Notes: a model not told the origin generated them from the letters alone. 64,000 nt of DNA from Alphaproteobacteria bacterium (GCA_028277665.1 JANQFU010000046.1:1-64000), one strand, 5' to 3'; positions 47,640-56,199 are shown, counted from the stretch's first letter. Translations and numbers: made by a program.

Positions 47640-47957
47640 CTACTCGAGCACGATCCGCTCGCCGGGATAAACGAAGCCGAGCACGATCCGTGCACGCTCT
47701 TCGAGATAATCCTCATCCATCGTTCCGGGACGAAGGCGGACGACTTTGTCTTCCACAACGGCGCGCTCTTTGCGTAACTCATCCAGCAATTCCGTCTCGG
47801 CTGAAATCTGATATTCCAGAGCGTGAAGCCCCGATATGCTCCGCTCTCCGGCGATAAGATGATAACTGAAATACAGGCAAAGCCCAAGCAACACACAGAC
47901 AAGTGTATTTCTGTGGAATGTGAATAACCTTAGATGCGATATTGACAAGCTGTTCAT
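47640..47957 (-). CDS. ftsB: FtsB/DivIC-like septum formation initiator
   Basis: This 105-residue protein has a short cytoplasmic start, one membrane helix (TLVCVLLGLCLYFSYHLIAG), then a coiled coil (EYQISAETELLDELRKERAVVEDKVVRL) and the conserved ending with EERARIVLGFVYPGERIVLE. It links FtsQ and FtsL in the divisome. In alphaproteobacteria it usually precedes pdhA, as here. Confidence 0.88.
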   Translation of the reverse strand: MNSLSISHLRLFTFHRNTLVCVLLGLCLYFSYHLIAGERSISGLHALEYQISAETELLDELRKERAVVEDKVVRLRPGTMDEDYLEERARIVLGFVYPGERIVLE

Positions 47958-48108
47958 AAGCCTATCGAATCACATCCGAATCACTCTCGTCAAGAAAAAA
48001 CGTATAAAATTCAGCCACTTAAAATACAAACAAACACAGAACATCTGAAGTAAACGACTCAAAAGATTCGACATTTTTCAAGACGTTTTTTTTTCTGTCC
48101 GCTACCGC

Positions 48109-48906
48109 CTATGCCTCGATCGTATCAAAAACTTCTCCGCCGGACGTAAAGCCTGCACAGACGAGACTTCCTCCAAAACCGCTCCCGTTATCGAGAGTGG
48201 CTGTGACGCAGTTCAAGCGAATCCCTTTCGACTGCGGATCATACCCCCGCACGACTTTTGCAAAAGGATCGTAGGGCCGGCTCAACCTGTCGAAATCATG
48301 TCCGCCCCACCAGAAGCCGTCCCCCTGATTTTCGAGCGTTTTCTCCGGGTCAATTCCGGCATGAACGAACAGGAGCGGGGTTTGCGTGTCCGGCTCTTCA
48401 AAATCCGTGAATGCCGCGCGGCGGAAAATTCCTCGAAACTGGGCATGGCCCGGATGATTATTGACCTTATCCTTCACAAAATTGGTCCACCGGGTCAGAC
48501 TCATGACGCCGTTATGCGCTGCACAAAGCCCCTCTTCCGGCAAGATTCCGTAATCTTCGAGCGTCTCCGCTACACCGTTATGGAGCATCCACTGAAGAAC
48601 CTCTTCCGGGTTCGGCGCAAACTGAAGCTGAAAAAGCTTTTGCCAGATCTCTTCCTGAACGCCCCGCAAATAAACAAGATCTCTCGCCAGCATGCCCGGA
48701 CGCGCCATAACGGCTCTGCGGAACATCAAAAGCTCATCGATCGTCTCGACGCTCTGGGCGCTGTATCCCGTATAATTTCCAAGATAGACAATCCTGTCCC
48801 CCGGTTCGATTTCCGAAAAAATAAGATCATGAATTCCGGACAGCGCCGACAGATTGGCGTGTATGGACGGAATCGCCCAAATACGCCGGGGACGCCCGAG
48901 CTTCAT
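48109..48906 (-). CDS. Metallophosphatase-fold protein without metal ligands (probable pseudoenzyme)
   Basis: From the ATG at 48906 the protein has 265 residues. Its fold follows the calcineurin-like serine/threonine phosphatases: RRIWAIPSIHANLSAL stands where GDIHG would be, GDRIVYLGNYTGYSAQS stands for GDxVDRG, LRGVQEE for GNHE, and VVRGYDP for GHTP. Thus the Asp, Asn and His metal ligands are changed to Ser, Asn, Val, Gln and Tyr; only HAG (FVHAGIDPEK) remains. The catalytic function is probably lost and a binding role is possible. It lies downstream of carD. The start could also be further upstream (49038). Confidence 0.65.
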   Translation of the reverse strand: MKLGRPRRIWAIPSIHANLSALSGIHDLIFSEIEPGDRIVYLGNYTGYSAQSVETIDELLMFRRAVMARPGMLARDLVYLRGVQEEIWQKLFQLQFAPNPEEVLQWMLHNGVAETLEDYGILPEEGLCAAHNGVMSLTRWTNFVKDKVNNHPGHAQFRGIFRRAAFTDFEEPDTQTPLLFVHAGIDPEKTLENQGDGFWWGGHDFDRLSRPYDPFAKVVRGYDPQSKGIRLNCVTATLDNGSGFGGSLVCAGFTSGGEVFDTIEA

Positions 48907-49125
48907 AAATTTCTCGTCAGAGTGCGCTTTTGATGAAAGACACATTTGCAAACTTTGTCGTTTCAGAATTCGGCAGAACGCCGGAGAAATGTAACCGGTC
49001 TGGGGCAGGAGAGCATGCAGCGCTGAAAAATGCCGCAAGAATCATACTCATAGGTTTATTATACAGAAAGAGGACACACATAAAAATGCGTATCCTCTTT
49101 TCTGTGGATATTTTTTAAATCAGCT

Positions 49126-49650
49126 TTACGCGGCTTGCTTGCTTTTCTGCGGGGACAGAATGCCCTCAAGCTGTTCTGCGGCCTGGATCTCAGAAATATT
49201 CTCGACAGCAGCCAGTTCGCGGGCCAGACGCTCAAGCGCAGACTGATAGATCTGACGCTCGCTATAGGATTGTTCCGTATCGTCATTGCTGCGCTTCAGG
49301 TCTCGCAAAACCTCTGCGATCGCAACCGGATCTCCGGAATTGATTTTCATTTCATATTCCTGTGCGCGGCGGCTCCACATGGCGCGGCGCGTGCGGGCAC
49401 GTCCCTGAAGGGTCTGCATCGCCGTTCCGAGACGTTCGGCAGAGCTTAATTTACGCAGGCCCGACACGTCCGCCTTGGCAACCGGTACTTTCAGACGCAT
49501 CCGGTCTTTTTCAAAACTGATTGTGTACAGACTGACCTGCATACCGCCGATTGTGTGGGTTTCGATCCCTTCGACCTGACCGACACCGTGTGCCGGGTAA
49601 ACAACGTAATCGCCTGTAGAAAACTTGATCTGGTTATCATTATCAGCCAT
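49126..49650 (-). CDS. carD: CarD-family transcriptional regulator
   Basis: This 174-residue protein has the RNA-polymerase-interacting Tudor-like domain FSTGDYVVYPAHGVGQVEGIETHTIGG...YTISFEKDRMRLKVPVAKADVSGLRKL and a helical DNA-binding domain with WSRRAQEYEMKINSGDPVAIAEVLRDLKR. CarD binds the polymerase beta subunit and stabilises open promoter complexes at rRNA and other promoters. The ribosome site AGGAAGG precedes the ATG. The tRNA-Pro gene lies 334 bases upstream. Confidence 0.95.
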   Translation of the reverse strand: MADNDNQIKFSTGDYVVYPAHGVGQVEGIETHTIGGMQVSLYTISFEKDRMRLKVPVAKADVSGLRKLSSAERLGTAMQTLQGRARTRRAMWSRRAQEYEMKINSGDPVAIAEVLRDLKRSNDDTEQSYSERQIYQSALERLARELAAVENISEIQAAEQLEGILSPQKSKQAA

Positions 49651-49984
49651 AGAGGTCCTTCCTATTTTCTCTTCGTTTCAGATTTATATAGTTCAGGCTT
49701 GTTTTGTGAAAAGGAACATTCTCTCTATTTTCTTTAATTCCTTTTTGTCCCGTTTTCACCTGCGGCGACAGAAAAAAAACTGCCGATTTCAGTTGACGCG
49801 CTTGCCGGATGTGGTAATGATCTCGTTAACAAATACGCAGAGCCCGAATCGCAAAATATAACGGTTCCAGGGACTGTTTGCACCATCGCACATCATCGCC
49901 CATCACGAAGCATGTTGGCGAATATACTCTATAATCACCAAAAAATCAAGTTATTCGGCGAATCATTCCGATCAGAAGGGAAAG
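49651..49984. other. carD upstream gap with a plus-strand promoter-like pair
   Basis: This 334-base gap shows no gene. A TATATAA box for carD lies near 49690. A plus-strand TTGACG (49793-49798) and AATGAT (49816-49821) pair, 17 bases apart, would start a transcript near 49828 with no frame to read; it may be a small RNA promoter. Nothing else is visible. Confidence 0.5.
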
Positions 49985-50061
49985 TGGTCGGGGTGGAGAG
50001 ATTCGAACTCCCGGCATCCTGCTCCCAAAGCAGGCGCGCTACCAGACTGCGCTACACCCCG
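49985..50061 (-). tRNA. tRNA-Pro (UGG)
   Basis: The minus strand has a 77-base tRNA ending in an encoded CCA. The acceptor stem is CGGGGTG with CACCCCG, the D arm GCGCAG...CTGGTAGCGC, the anticodon loop TTTGGGA within CTGCT-AGCAG gives UGG, and the T arm is GGGAGTTCGAATCTCTCC. UGG reads proline codons. Confidence 0.97.
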
Positions 50062-50146
50062 TTATAGATTTTTTATCCTAGCCGATATTCGTTACCAAAT
50101 GATTACGGACGATAACGATAATGATAGGCGAAGGGACTTTATAACC

Positions 50147-50611
50147 TCATCTTCCGTTTTGCAAGTCGCTCTGAGACCACATAACCCGGTCCCCTTTTGT
50201 AATCCCAAGACGTTCTGCGAGACCGCCTTTAATTTCAAGAACGGCTTTGACCGGTGCGCCGGACGGAATCGGCGACTCGTCATAAGGACGGGCCATGTTT
50301 TTGATCCCGGTAATTTTTCCATCCTGTGCAATAAATATAAGATCAAGCGGAATTTGCGTGTTTTTCATCCAGAAACTGACGAAAACGGGCGCACGGTACA
50401 CAAAGAGCATCCCCTGATCTTCCGGTAAATGATCCCTGTACATCAAACCGCGGCGCTGCGCCTCCGGCGTATCGGCAATTTCGACCGTAAAGGCAAGCCG
50501 TTCTCCGTTTTGCTTTTGAATTCGCAAAGGTTCGAATGGCCAGACAGCCCCCGTCCAGAAGACGAGGGCTGCGGCAAGTATCGTAAATGACGTACGGAGA
50601 AAGCGTTGCAT
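50147..50611 (-). CDS. DUF192 family exported protein
   Basis: This 154-residue protein has an N-terminal signal or anchor (MQRFLRTSFTILAAALVFWTGAVWPF) and the DUF192 fold: FTVEIADTPEAQRRGLMYRDHLPEDQGMLFVYRAPVFVSFWMKNTQIPLDLIFIAQDGKI and AVLEIKGGLAERLGITKGDRV. The family is widespread with unknown function; one member is near cold-shock genes in other species. It lies downstream of the tRNA-Pro and 30 bases after the permease gene at 50641 on the opposite side. Confidence 0.85.
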   Translation of the reverse strand: MQRFLRTSFTILAAALVFWTGAVWPFEPLRIQKQNGERLAFTVEIADTPEAQRRGLMYRDHLPEDQGMLFVYRAPVFVSFWMKNTQIPLDLIFIAQDGKITGIKNMARPYDESPIPSGAPVKAVLEIKGGLAERLGITKGDRVMWSQSDLQNGR

Positions 50612-50640
50612 TCCGTACTCCGTTTTTGTTTGGGGCTATC

Positions 50641-51993
50641 TTACATCCCGGCGAAATACCGGAACCAGGCGTAAACCATCGCGATCGCGATCGTAAAGAG
50701 CATCAGCGGGAAAGCCATGATCATGAATTTCATGAAAGAAATCCGCTGTCCGGCCCGTTCCGCGTAGCTCGCGACCATAACGTTCGCACTCGCACCGACG
50801 AGAGACCCGTTTCCGCCCAGGCAAGCCCCGAGAGACAGCATCCACCAGAGCGGCTCAATCGCGTGCTCTCCCCCAAGAGAGGGTGCCATGGACTCGATCA
50901 TCGGGATCATCGTCGCGACAAACGGAATGTTATCAACGATGGCCGACAGGATCGCCGAGGACCAGAGAATCACCATCCCGGTCATCGGCATGTTGCTTTC
51001 GGTCAGCTCCAGCATTTTTCCGGCCAGAAGGTCCAGCACTCCGGCATGTTCAACCCCGTAGACGATGATAAACAGACCGATGAAGAAGAAGATGGTTTCC
51101 CATTCGACCTGCTTCAGGGCTTCATGGACCCTGTGGGATTGTTCTTCCGGCTTGAATTTATAGATATCCAGAAGCATCAGGAAGGCCGCGCCCGTCAGGG
51201 CCACTGTCCCCGGCTCGACATGGCCGTGCCCGCCGATAAAACCGAACAGAACGAGCCCGAGCGTGAACAGGGATTTCCACATCAATTCACGGTCCGTCAA
51301 GGCTTCAAACGGATCGTACCGAAGAAGATGTGCGCGGGCTTTGAGAGAGGTTTTAAACTTCCGGCCCCAGACGAAATCGAACAAAACCAGCAGAAGAACC
51401 ATAATGATCACGGAAGCCGGTCCGACGTTATAGACAAAATCCATAAAGCTGAATCCGACGGCGGAACCGATCAGGATGTTCGGCGGATCCCCGATCAGGG
51501 TTGCCGTTCCGCCGGCATTCGAGGCGAAAATCATCGCAAACAGGAACGGATAAGCCGGAAGCTTAAGCTGTTCCGTCAAGAGGAGCGTAATCGGCACGAC
51601 GAGCATGACGGTCGTCACGTTATCCAGAAGAGCCGAGAAGACGGCCGTGATCAGCGAAAGCGCAATCAAGAGCAATCGCGGATCGCCTTTAACCACGCGC
51701 GCGGCCAGAATGGCCACAAACTGAAAAATCCCGGACCGCTTGGTGATGCCGACAATCGCCATCATCCCGATCAGAAGGAAAATCGTGTTGAAATCGATCC
51801 CCTCGACCGCCAGTTCATGGTTCAGGACCCCGAGAATGACCATCAGGCCCGCCCCCAGAAGGGAGACGACCGCCCGGTTGATTTTTTCGGTCACGATAAA
51901 GGAATAGGCCGCAATAAGGACCAGACTTGAGACGATCATCGGACTCCATCCGAAGATCACTTCCGGCAATTCTGACGCATGTTCTACAGTCAT
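50641..51993 (-). CDS. ArsB/NhaD-type ion transporter (SLC13-like permease)
   Basis: This 450-residue membrane protein has about ten to twelve helices and the NhaD-like motifs FLLIGMMAIVGITKRSG, SALLDNVTTVMLVVPIT and SNAGGTATLIGDPPNILIGSAVG, then the second-half repeat SAIVDNIPFVATMIPM and LGGNGSLVGASANV. It may be a Na+/H+ antiporter or arsenite permease; the ion cannot be told. A CBS protein starts 62 bases upstream on the same strand. Confidence 0.85.
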   Translation of the reverse strand: MTVEHASELPEVIFGWSPMIVSSLVLIAAYSFIVTEKINRAVVSLLGAGLMVILGVLNHELAVEGIDFNTIFLLIGMMAIVGITKRSGIFQFVAILAARVVKGDPRLLLIALSLITAVFSALLDNVTTVMLVVPITLLLTEQLKLPAYPFLFAMIFASNAGGTATLIGDPPNILIGSAVGFSFMDFVYNVGPASVIIMVLLLVLFDFVWGRKFKTSLKARAHLLRYDPFEALTDRELMWKSLFTLGLVLFGFIGGHGHVEPGTVALTGAAFLMLLDIYKFKPEEQSHRVHEALKQVEWETIFFFIGLFIIVYGVEHAGVLDLLAGKMLELTESNMPMTGMVILWSSAILSAIVDNIPFVATMIPMIESMAPSLGGEHAIEPLWWMLSLGACLGGNGSLVGASANVMVASYAERAGQRISFMKFMIMAFPLMLFTIAIAMVYAWFRYFAGM

Positions 51994-52054
51994 GGTTTCA
52001 TACTCTGCTTTTTATTGTGATGTGAGATTGGGTGGTATTTTTGTCTTGTTTCGA

Positions 52055-52546
52055 TCAGGCGTCGAGATCGTCCGGCCCGTCGAGATCTTCCAGAATGCTT
52101 TCCAGGCTTTCCAGAAGCGATTGCTCGGTCAGAAGACCGACAAGACGCCCGTCCGAGGGCGTGATGATCGGCAGCGGACTGCCGTGGCGAACGATCAGCC
52201 GCAACGTTTCCCAGGTCGGCGTCTCCGGATGCAGAACGACGACGTCTTCGGTATTCAGATGATTCTCGACTTTATCGCCTTTGATCTTGCGAAGTTTCTT
52301 GGCGACCGCCGGGGCGGTGCCGATCACGAAGTTCAGGCGTTGCAGGCCGTCTTCCATCGTCGCCGAAACCGGCAGGAGCTTGTTCAAAAGCTGCTTGAAG
52401 CTGAACATCCCGACGAGGCGGTGGTTATCGTCAACAACAGGAACCGCCCGGATCCTTTTTTCTTCGAGAAGATGCAGGGCGTCTTCGACACTCATTTCGG
52501 GTTTAACCGTAACGACGTCGGTAATCATGGCAATCTGGCAAGGCAT
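52055..52546 (-). CDS. CBS-domain protein
   Basis: This 163-residue protein is a CBS pair: TDVVTVKPEMSVEDALHLLEEKRIRAVPVVDDNHRLVGMFSFKQLL is the first and VENHLNTEDVVVLHPETPTWETLRLIVRHGSPLPIITPSDGRLVGLLTEQSLL the second. CBS pairs bind adenine nucleotides and gate transport or enzyme activity. It lies just upstream of the NhaD-like gene and is likely co-transcribed, so it may regulate the transporter. Confidence 0.88.
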   Translation of the reverse strand: MPCQIAMITDVVTVKPEMSVEDALHLLEEKRIRAVPVVDDNHRLVGMFSFKQLLNKLLPVSATMEDGLQRLNFVIGTAPAVAKKLRKIKGDKVENHLNTEDVVVLHPETPTWETLRLIVRHGSPLPIITPSDGRLVGLLTEQSLLESLESILEDLDGPDDLDA

Positions 52547-52679
52547 ATCACAGACCTCTTGTGAAAGGAGACTTGAAAAAACGGCTGCAATATGCGCCTA
52601 AAAAGAAGGGATTGCAAGTTTCGGGAAAGAAAAAATTTTTCGTTATTTAAGAGACTGTATATAAATAATAAATGAGGGT

Positions 52680-54473
52680 CTAACCGCGAGCCGAGGGCCC
52701 GGTTGCCTGCTGCATCTGCAAATATTGTCCCCCGTTTTTCCGCATCAGATCGCCGTGAGTCCCCTGCTCCACGAGCGTGCCGCCCTTCAGAACGAGGATG
52801 TTATCCGCGCTCTGGATCGTGCTCAGACGGTGCGCGATGACAAGGGTCGTCCGTCCTTTCTGGAGCCGGGAGAGAGTCGCCTGTATCGCGCGCTCGGCCT
52901 CGTTATCGAGCGCCGACGTCGCTTCATCAAGAAGGAGTATCGGCGCGTCGCGCAAAATGGCGCGGGCAATCGCGATCCTCTGCCGCTGCCCGCCCGAGAG
53001 CATGACCCCGTTCTCACCCACGCGGGTATCGTATCCGTCCGGCATCAGGGTGATAAATTCGTCCGCCGCCGCGTCCCGGGCCGCGCGGATAACGTCGTCC
53101 TTTGAGGCCCCTGCCCGGCCGTAAGCGATATTGTTGAAAACGGTATCGTCAAAAATCGTGATATCCTGAGACACAAGGGCGATATGACCGCGCAACGAAA
53201 AAATACTCACATCCCGGACGTCGTGCCCGTCGATGGTTACGCGGCCGTCCGTAACATCGAAAAAGCGCGGAATCAGATTCATAATTGTCGTTTTACCGCT
53301 TCCCGAGGGCCCGACGAGAGCACTGACCTTGCCGCGGGGCAGCGTGAAGCTGATATGGTCGAGCGCGGCGGACTCGGCCCCCGCATAGTGAAAACTCACG
53401 GCCTCGAACCTGATTTCCGGGGCGCGAACCGCGAGCGGAACCGCGTCCGGCTTATCGGTGATCGACGGATAAAAATCGAGCATGTCATAGACCCGGATTG
53501 CCGCGCCAAGGCCCATCTGAAGCGTATTGTTCAGCTTGGCGAGCTTTTTCATCGGCTCATAGGCCAGCGTAAAGGCCGCAATAAAGGACATCAGCGTTCC
53601 GGGCGTTGTCGCGCCCCCGGCAACCTGATATCCGCCATAAGCGATAATCCCGAATACCGCGAGCCCCACAAGCAATTCGTTAAAGGGCGTGGAAAGATTC
53701 CGGACCCGCACGGATTTGATCGTCAGCTTTTTGACCTTTTCGATGACCCGCCCGGCCCGTTTTTCCTCATGCCGTTCCATGCCGTAGGATTTAACGAGCC
53801 GCACACCATGGAAAACCTGCGAAAGGAAATCCGATAGATGCGCCGTTTCTTCCTGTATTTTTCCGGAAACTTTTCTAAGACGGCGGCCGACCCAGATCAC
53901 GAACGCGGCCATGAACGGCAGGACGACAAAAGCCGCCGAAGCCAGACGCCAATCCTGATGAAACATGACGGCGATCAAAAGAATAAGCGTCAGCGAGCTT
54001 TTCCCGAATCCGGTCATGCATTCGGTCAGCGCGATCCGGATCACCTGGACGTCGTTCACAAGCCGCGAGACGAGCTGGCCGCTCGGATTTTTGTAAAAAA
54101 AAGCAAGGTCGAGCCCCATAAAGCGGGAGAAAAGGTCCCGCTGGATGTCGGCGACAATGGACTGGCCGACATTCATCATGACGACCGTATGGATATAGGT
54201 TGCGATCCCGCGAATGAAAAAAGCGCCAAACGTCGCGAGCGCGATCGGCAGGATCATCTCCGCCTTTTGTCCGTAGAGAACGTCATCCAGAACGGGCTGG
54301 ATCAGCTTGGCAAACGCAGCGGTCATCGCGGCGGCCAGAGCCATAAAGAAAACCGCAAGCAGAACTTTTCCGACATAAAAACGAATATATTGCCGCCATG
54401 TCCGGCGGATCAGAGAGGATGTCGCGGGCTTTTTGTTGTTTTGCGCAGCGGTCATTTCTGAATCATTCGTCAT
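52680..54473 (-). CDS. msbA: Lipid A ABC exporter MsbA (fused permease-ATPase)
   Basis: This 597-residue protein has six membrane helices in the first 330 residues and an ATPase with Walker A (GPSGSGKTTIMN), signature MLSGGQRQRIAIARAIL, Walker B (PILLLDEATSALD) and the switch His (VIAHRLSTI). It flips core-lipid A across the inner membrane, consistent with kdsA elsewhere in the window. Its start overlaps the upstream HAD gene by 11 bases. Confidence 0.94.
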   Translation of the reverse strand: MTNDSEMTAAQNNKKPATSSLIRRTWRQYIRFYVGKVLLAVFFMALAAAMTAAFAKLIQPVLDDVLYGQKAEMILPIALATFGAFFIRGIATYIHTVVMMNVGQSIVADIQRDLFSRFMGLDLAFFYKNPSGQLVSRLVNDVQVIRIALTECMTGFGKSSLTLILLIAVMFHQDWRLASAAFVVLPFMAAFVIWVGRRLRKVSGKIQEETAHLSDFLSQVFHGVRLVKSYGMERHEEKRAGRVIEKVKKLTIKSVRVRNLSTPFNELLVGLAVFGIIAYGGYQVAGGATTPGTLMSFIAAFTLAYEPMKKLAKLNNTLQMGLGAAIRVYDMLDFYPSITDKPDAVPLAVRAPEIRFEAVSFHYAGAESAALDHISFTLPRGKVSALVGPSGSGKTTIMNLIPRFFDVTDGRVTIDGHDVRDVSIFSLRGHIALVSQDITIFDDTVFNNIAYGRAGASKDDVIRAARDAAADEFITLMPDGYDTRVGENGVMLSGGQRQRIAIARAILRDAPILLLDEATSALDNEAERAIQATLSRLQKGRTTLVIAHRLSTIQSADNILVLKGGTLVEQGTHGDLMRKNGGQYLQMQQATGPSARG

Positions 54474-55464
54474 CGGTTGCCGGAGATGCAGGCCCGGCAG
54501 CGGTTTTCCGGCGGGGCCCCGGTTTCTTACGCTCCGAGAGCGGCTTGCGCCGCTTGTGCTTGCGGTCCGGCAGTTGCCGTCCCCAGATCATCCGGCTCAC
54601 CAGATAGGTGGGTTTGATCTGGTTGTACTGATGGATCAGGATATTCAGGGCGTGATCGACCTCCACCGGGGTCGTCACGTTTTTAAAGTGACCGGAATGA
54701 ATCCCGCATTTGACCAGACAGGTATCCATGCCCATCGCGTAACCGCCGATGATGTCATGCGCCATCGTATCCCCGACAACGACCGTCTGACCCGGATAAA
54801 CATCGTGTTTTTGCAAAAGCTGGATGCAATGCTGGAAGATCGGGCGGTGCGGCTTGCCGATATAGGTGACGACGCCGCCGAATTCCTCGTAACGGCGGGC
54901 GATCAGACCGGGGCCCATGACAAAATTCGTGCCGATCAGAGCCTGAGAATCGGGGTTCGCGCAAATCGCCCGCAGCCGGCGGCGCACCCCGGCCCGCAGG
55001 ACGGCTTCATAATCGGCCATAGTTTTCTGCGGCGCATCCGTTCCACTGATCAAAAGGAAATCGGCCTGTTCGATATCGTTCACGACTTCGACGCCCGAAT
55101 CCCGGATGATCGAGATATCCTGTTGCCGCGAGAACAAAAAGCAGCGTTTGCCGAGAGATGTGAAGATGTCGTCATTCTGATCGTGCAGACCGTTCCAGGT
55201 CATCTCACCCGAAGTGACGATATAATTATACAGGCTCGGGCCGATCCCCATTTTTTTGAGGCGTTCCTTGTTCTCTGCCGCGCGCTTGCCGGAATTCGAG
55301 AGAATGATGACCGTTTTTTTTCGGGCTTTGAGTTCTTTCAGGCAATCCACAACGCCGTCATAGGCCTTGATGCCGTTATGCAGCACGCCCCATTGATCCA
55401 GAATAAATCCCATATAGCTGTCGGAGATATCGGAGATCCCCTGACAGAATTTCGTCTTCGCCAT
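54463..55464 (-). CDS. HAD-IIA family phosphatase (TIGR01459-like)
   Basis: This 333-residue protein carries GFILDQWGVLHNGIKAYDG (motif I), VIILSNSGKRAA (motif II) and VVVGDTMAHDIIGGYAMGMDTCLV (motif IV) in the pattern of HAD subfamily IIA. TIGR01459 proteins occur mainly in alphaproteobacteria and have unknown substrate. The C terminus is Arg/Lys/Pro-rich and overlaps the msbA start by 11 bases, so they are one operon. Confidence 0.87.
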   Translation of the reverse strand: MAKTKFCQGISDISDSYMGFILDQWGVLHNGIKAYDGVVDCLKELKARKKTVIILSNSGKRAAENKERLKKMGIGPSLYNYIVTSGEMTWNGLHDQNDDIFTSLGKRCFLFSRQQDISIIRDSGVEVVNDIEQADFLLISGTDAPQKTMADYEAVLRAGVRRRLRAICANPDSQALIGTNFVMGPGLIARRYEEFGGVVTYIGKPHRPIFQHCIQLLQKHDVYPGQTVVVGDTMAHDIIGGYAMGMDTCLVKCGIHSGHFKNVTTPVEVDHALNILIHQYNQIKPTYLVSRMIWGRQLPDRKHKRRKPLSERKKPGPRRKTAAGPASPATDDE

Positions 55465-55722
55465 TTACGCCCCGGTTTTTTGGGTTCTTTGAGTTCCTTG
55501 TCACCGTCTGATCAGACAGGATACGCGAGAATCGTCAACAAAGCATTATCAAATCAAACGTCTTTGGGCAAATGGCTTTTAAATACGCATCAAGTCATTC
55601 CAAAAAAACCGTCATCAATTCTGTTGGAGGATCAGTTTTTTATTATCCATAAAGCCTCTCAATTTTGCGTTCAATCTTGTGTTTACCGTTCGCAATTTTG
55701 GTATCATACATTTTTTTTGGGG

Positions 55723-55755
55723 CTGACACCTGACTTAAGATAAGTCAGGTGTCAG
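55723..55755. repeat. Perfect 15-bp hairpin at the edge of the broken transposase
   Basis: CTGACACCTGACTTA (55723-55737), AGA, then TAAGTCAGGTGTCAG (55741-55755) form a perfect inverted repeat. It immediately precedes the ATG of the transposase remnant (55758) and starts after a T and G run. It may be a doubled IS end. Confidence 0.75.
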
Positions 55756-55757
55756 TC

Positions 55758-56199
55758 ATGTACGTAAGGCACTGTAAATTAACACGTTATCAGCAATTGC
55801 GGTTGATGGAACACTTTGTTGCCGGCACACCGGCCCGCACAGCTGCGGATCTGGTGGGGGTTCATCGTAACTCGGCGGTGCGATTTTCCACAAATTGCGC
55901 GGCGCGCAATTTGTGGGAAAATCGAGGTGGACGAGAGCTATTTCGGAGGCCGCAGGAAAGGAAAAAGAGGCCGTGCTCATTGGCGTGTCGAAAACGCCTT
56001 GCACTGGGTTTTGGATGTCATGATGAAAGAAGACGCCTCCCGCGTCAGAAAGGACAACGCTCCTCAAAATCTCGCCGTCCTGCGACGGTTGGCCCTGAAC
56101 GTCATAAAAACCAACAAAGATAAAGGGTCCAACCGCATCAAATTCAAACAGGCCGGATGGGATGACGCATTCTTACGAAAACTTATTGCAGGGCGTTAA
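55758..56199 (+). pseudogene. Broken chimeric transposase: IS1595-type front joined to ISAs1-type tail
   Basis: Frame one from 55758 reads MYVRHCKLTRYQQLRLMEHF and VGVHRNSAVRF, an IS1595-like start. At 55881-55924 a quasi-palindrome changes the frame; the next frame reads GKIEVDESYFGGRRKGKRGR, the IS1595 DDE motif. Then, in the same frame, AHWRVENALHWVLDVM and ASRVRKDNAPQNLAVLRRLAL follow, which is the C-terminal signature of ISAs1 transposases, not IS1595. So two unrelated elements were joined, and the middle was lost. No intact transposase remains. Confidence 0.85.
55881..55924. repeat. Quasi-palindrome inside the transposase remnant
   Basis: CGATTTTCCACAAATTGCGCG (55881-55901) is mirrored by CGCGCAATTTGTGGGAAAATCG (55903-55924) with one extra G. 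The left arm codes in IS1595 as RF-HKLR when one T is restored, and the right arm codes as the start of GKIEVDE. Confidence 0.8.

Noticed and set aside
50587-51930. A 447-codon plus-strand frame opposite the NhaD-like gene
   Set aside because: Its product is a highly charged, His/Arg/Asp-rich sequence, the usual shadow of a membrane protein gene.
54433-55743. A 436-codon plus-strand frame opposite the HAD-IIA gene
   Set aside because: The HAD motifs are on the minus strand, and the frame starts within msbA.
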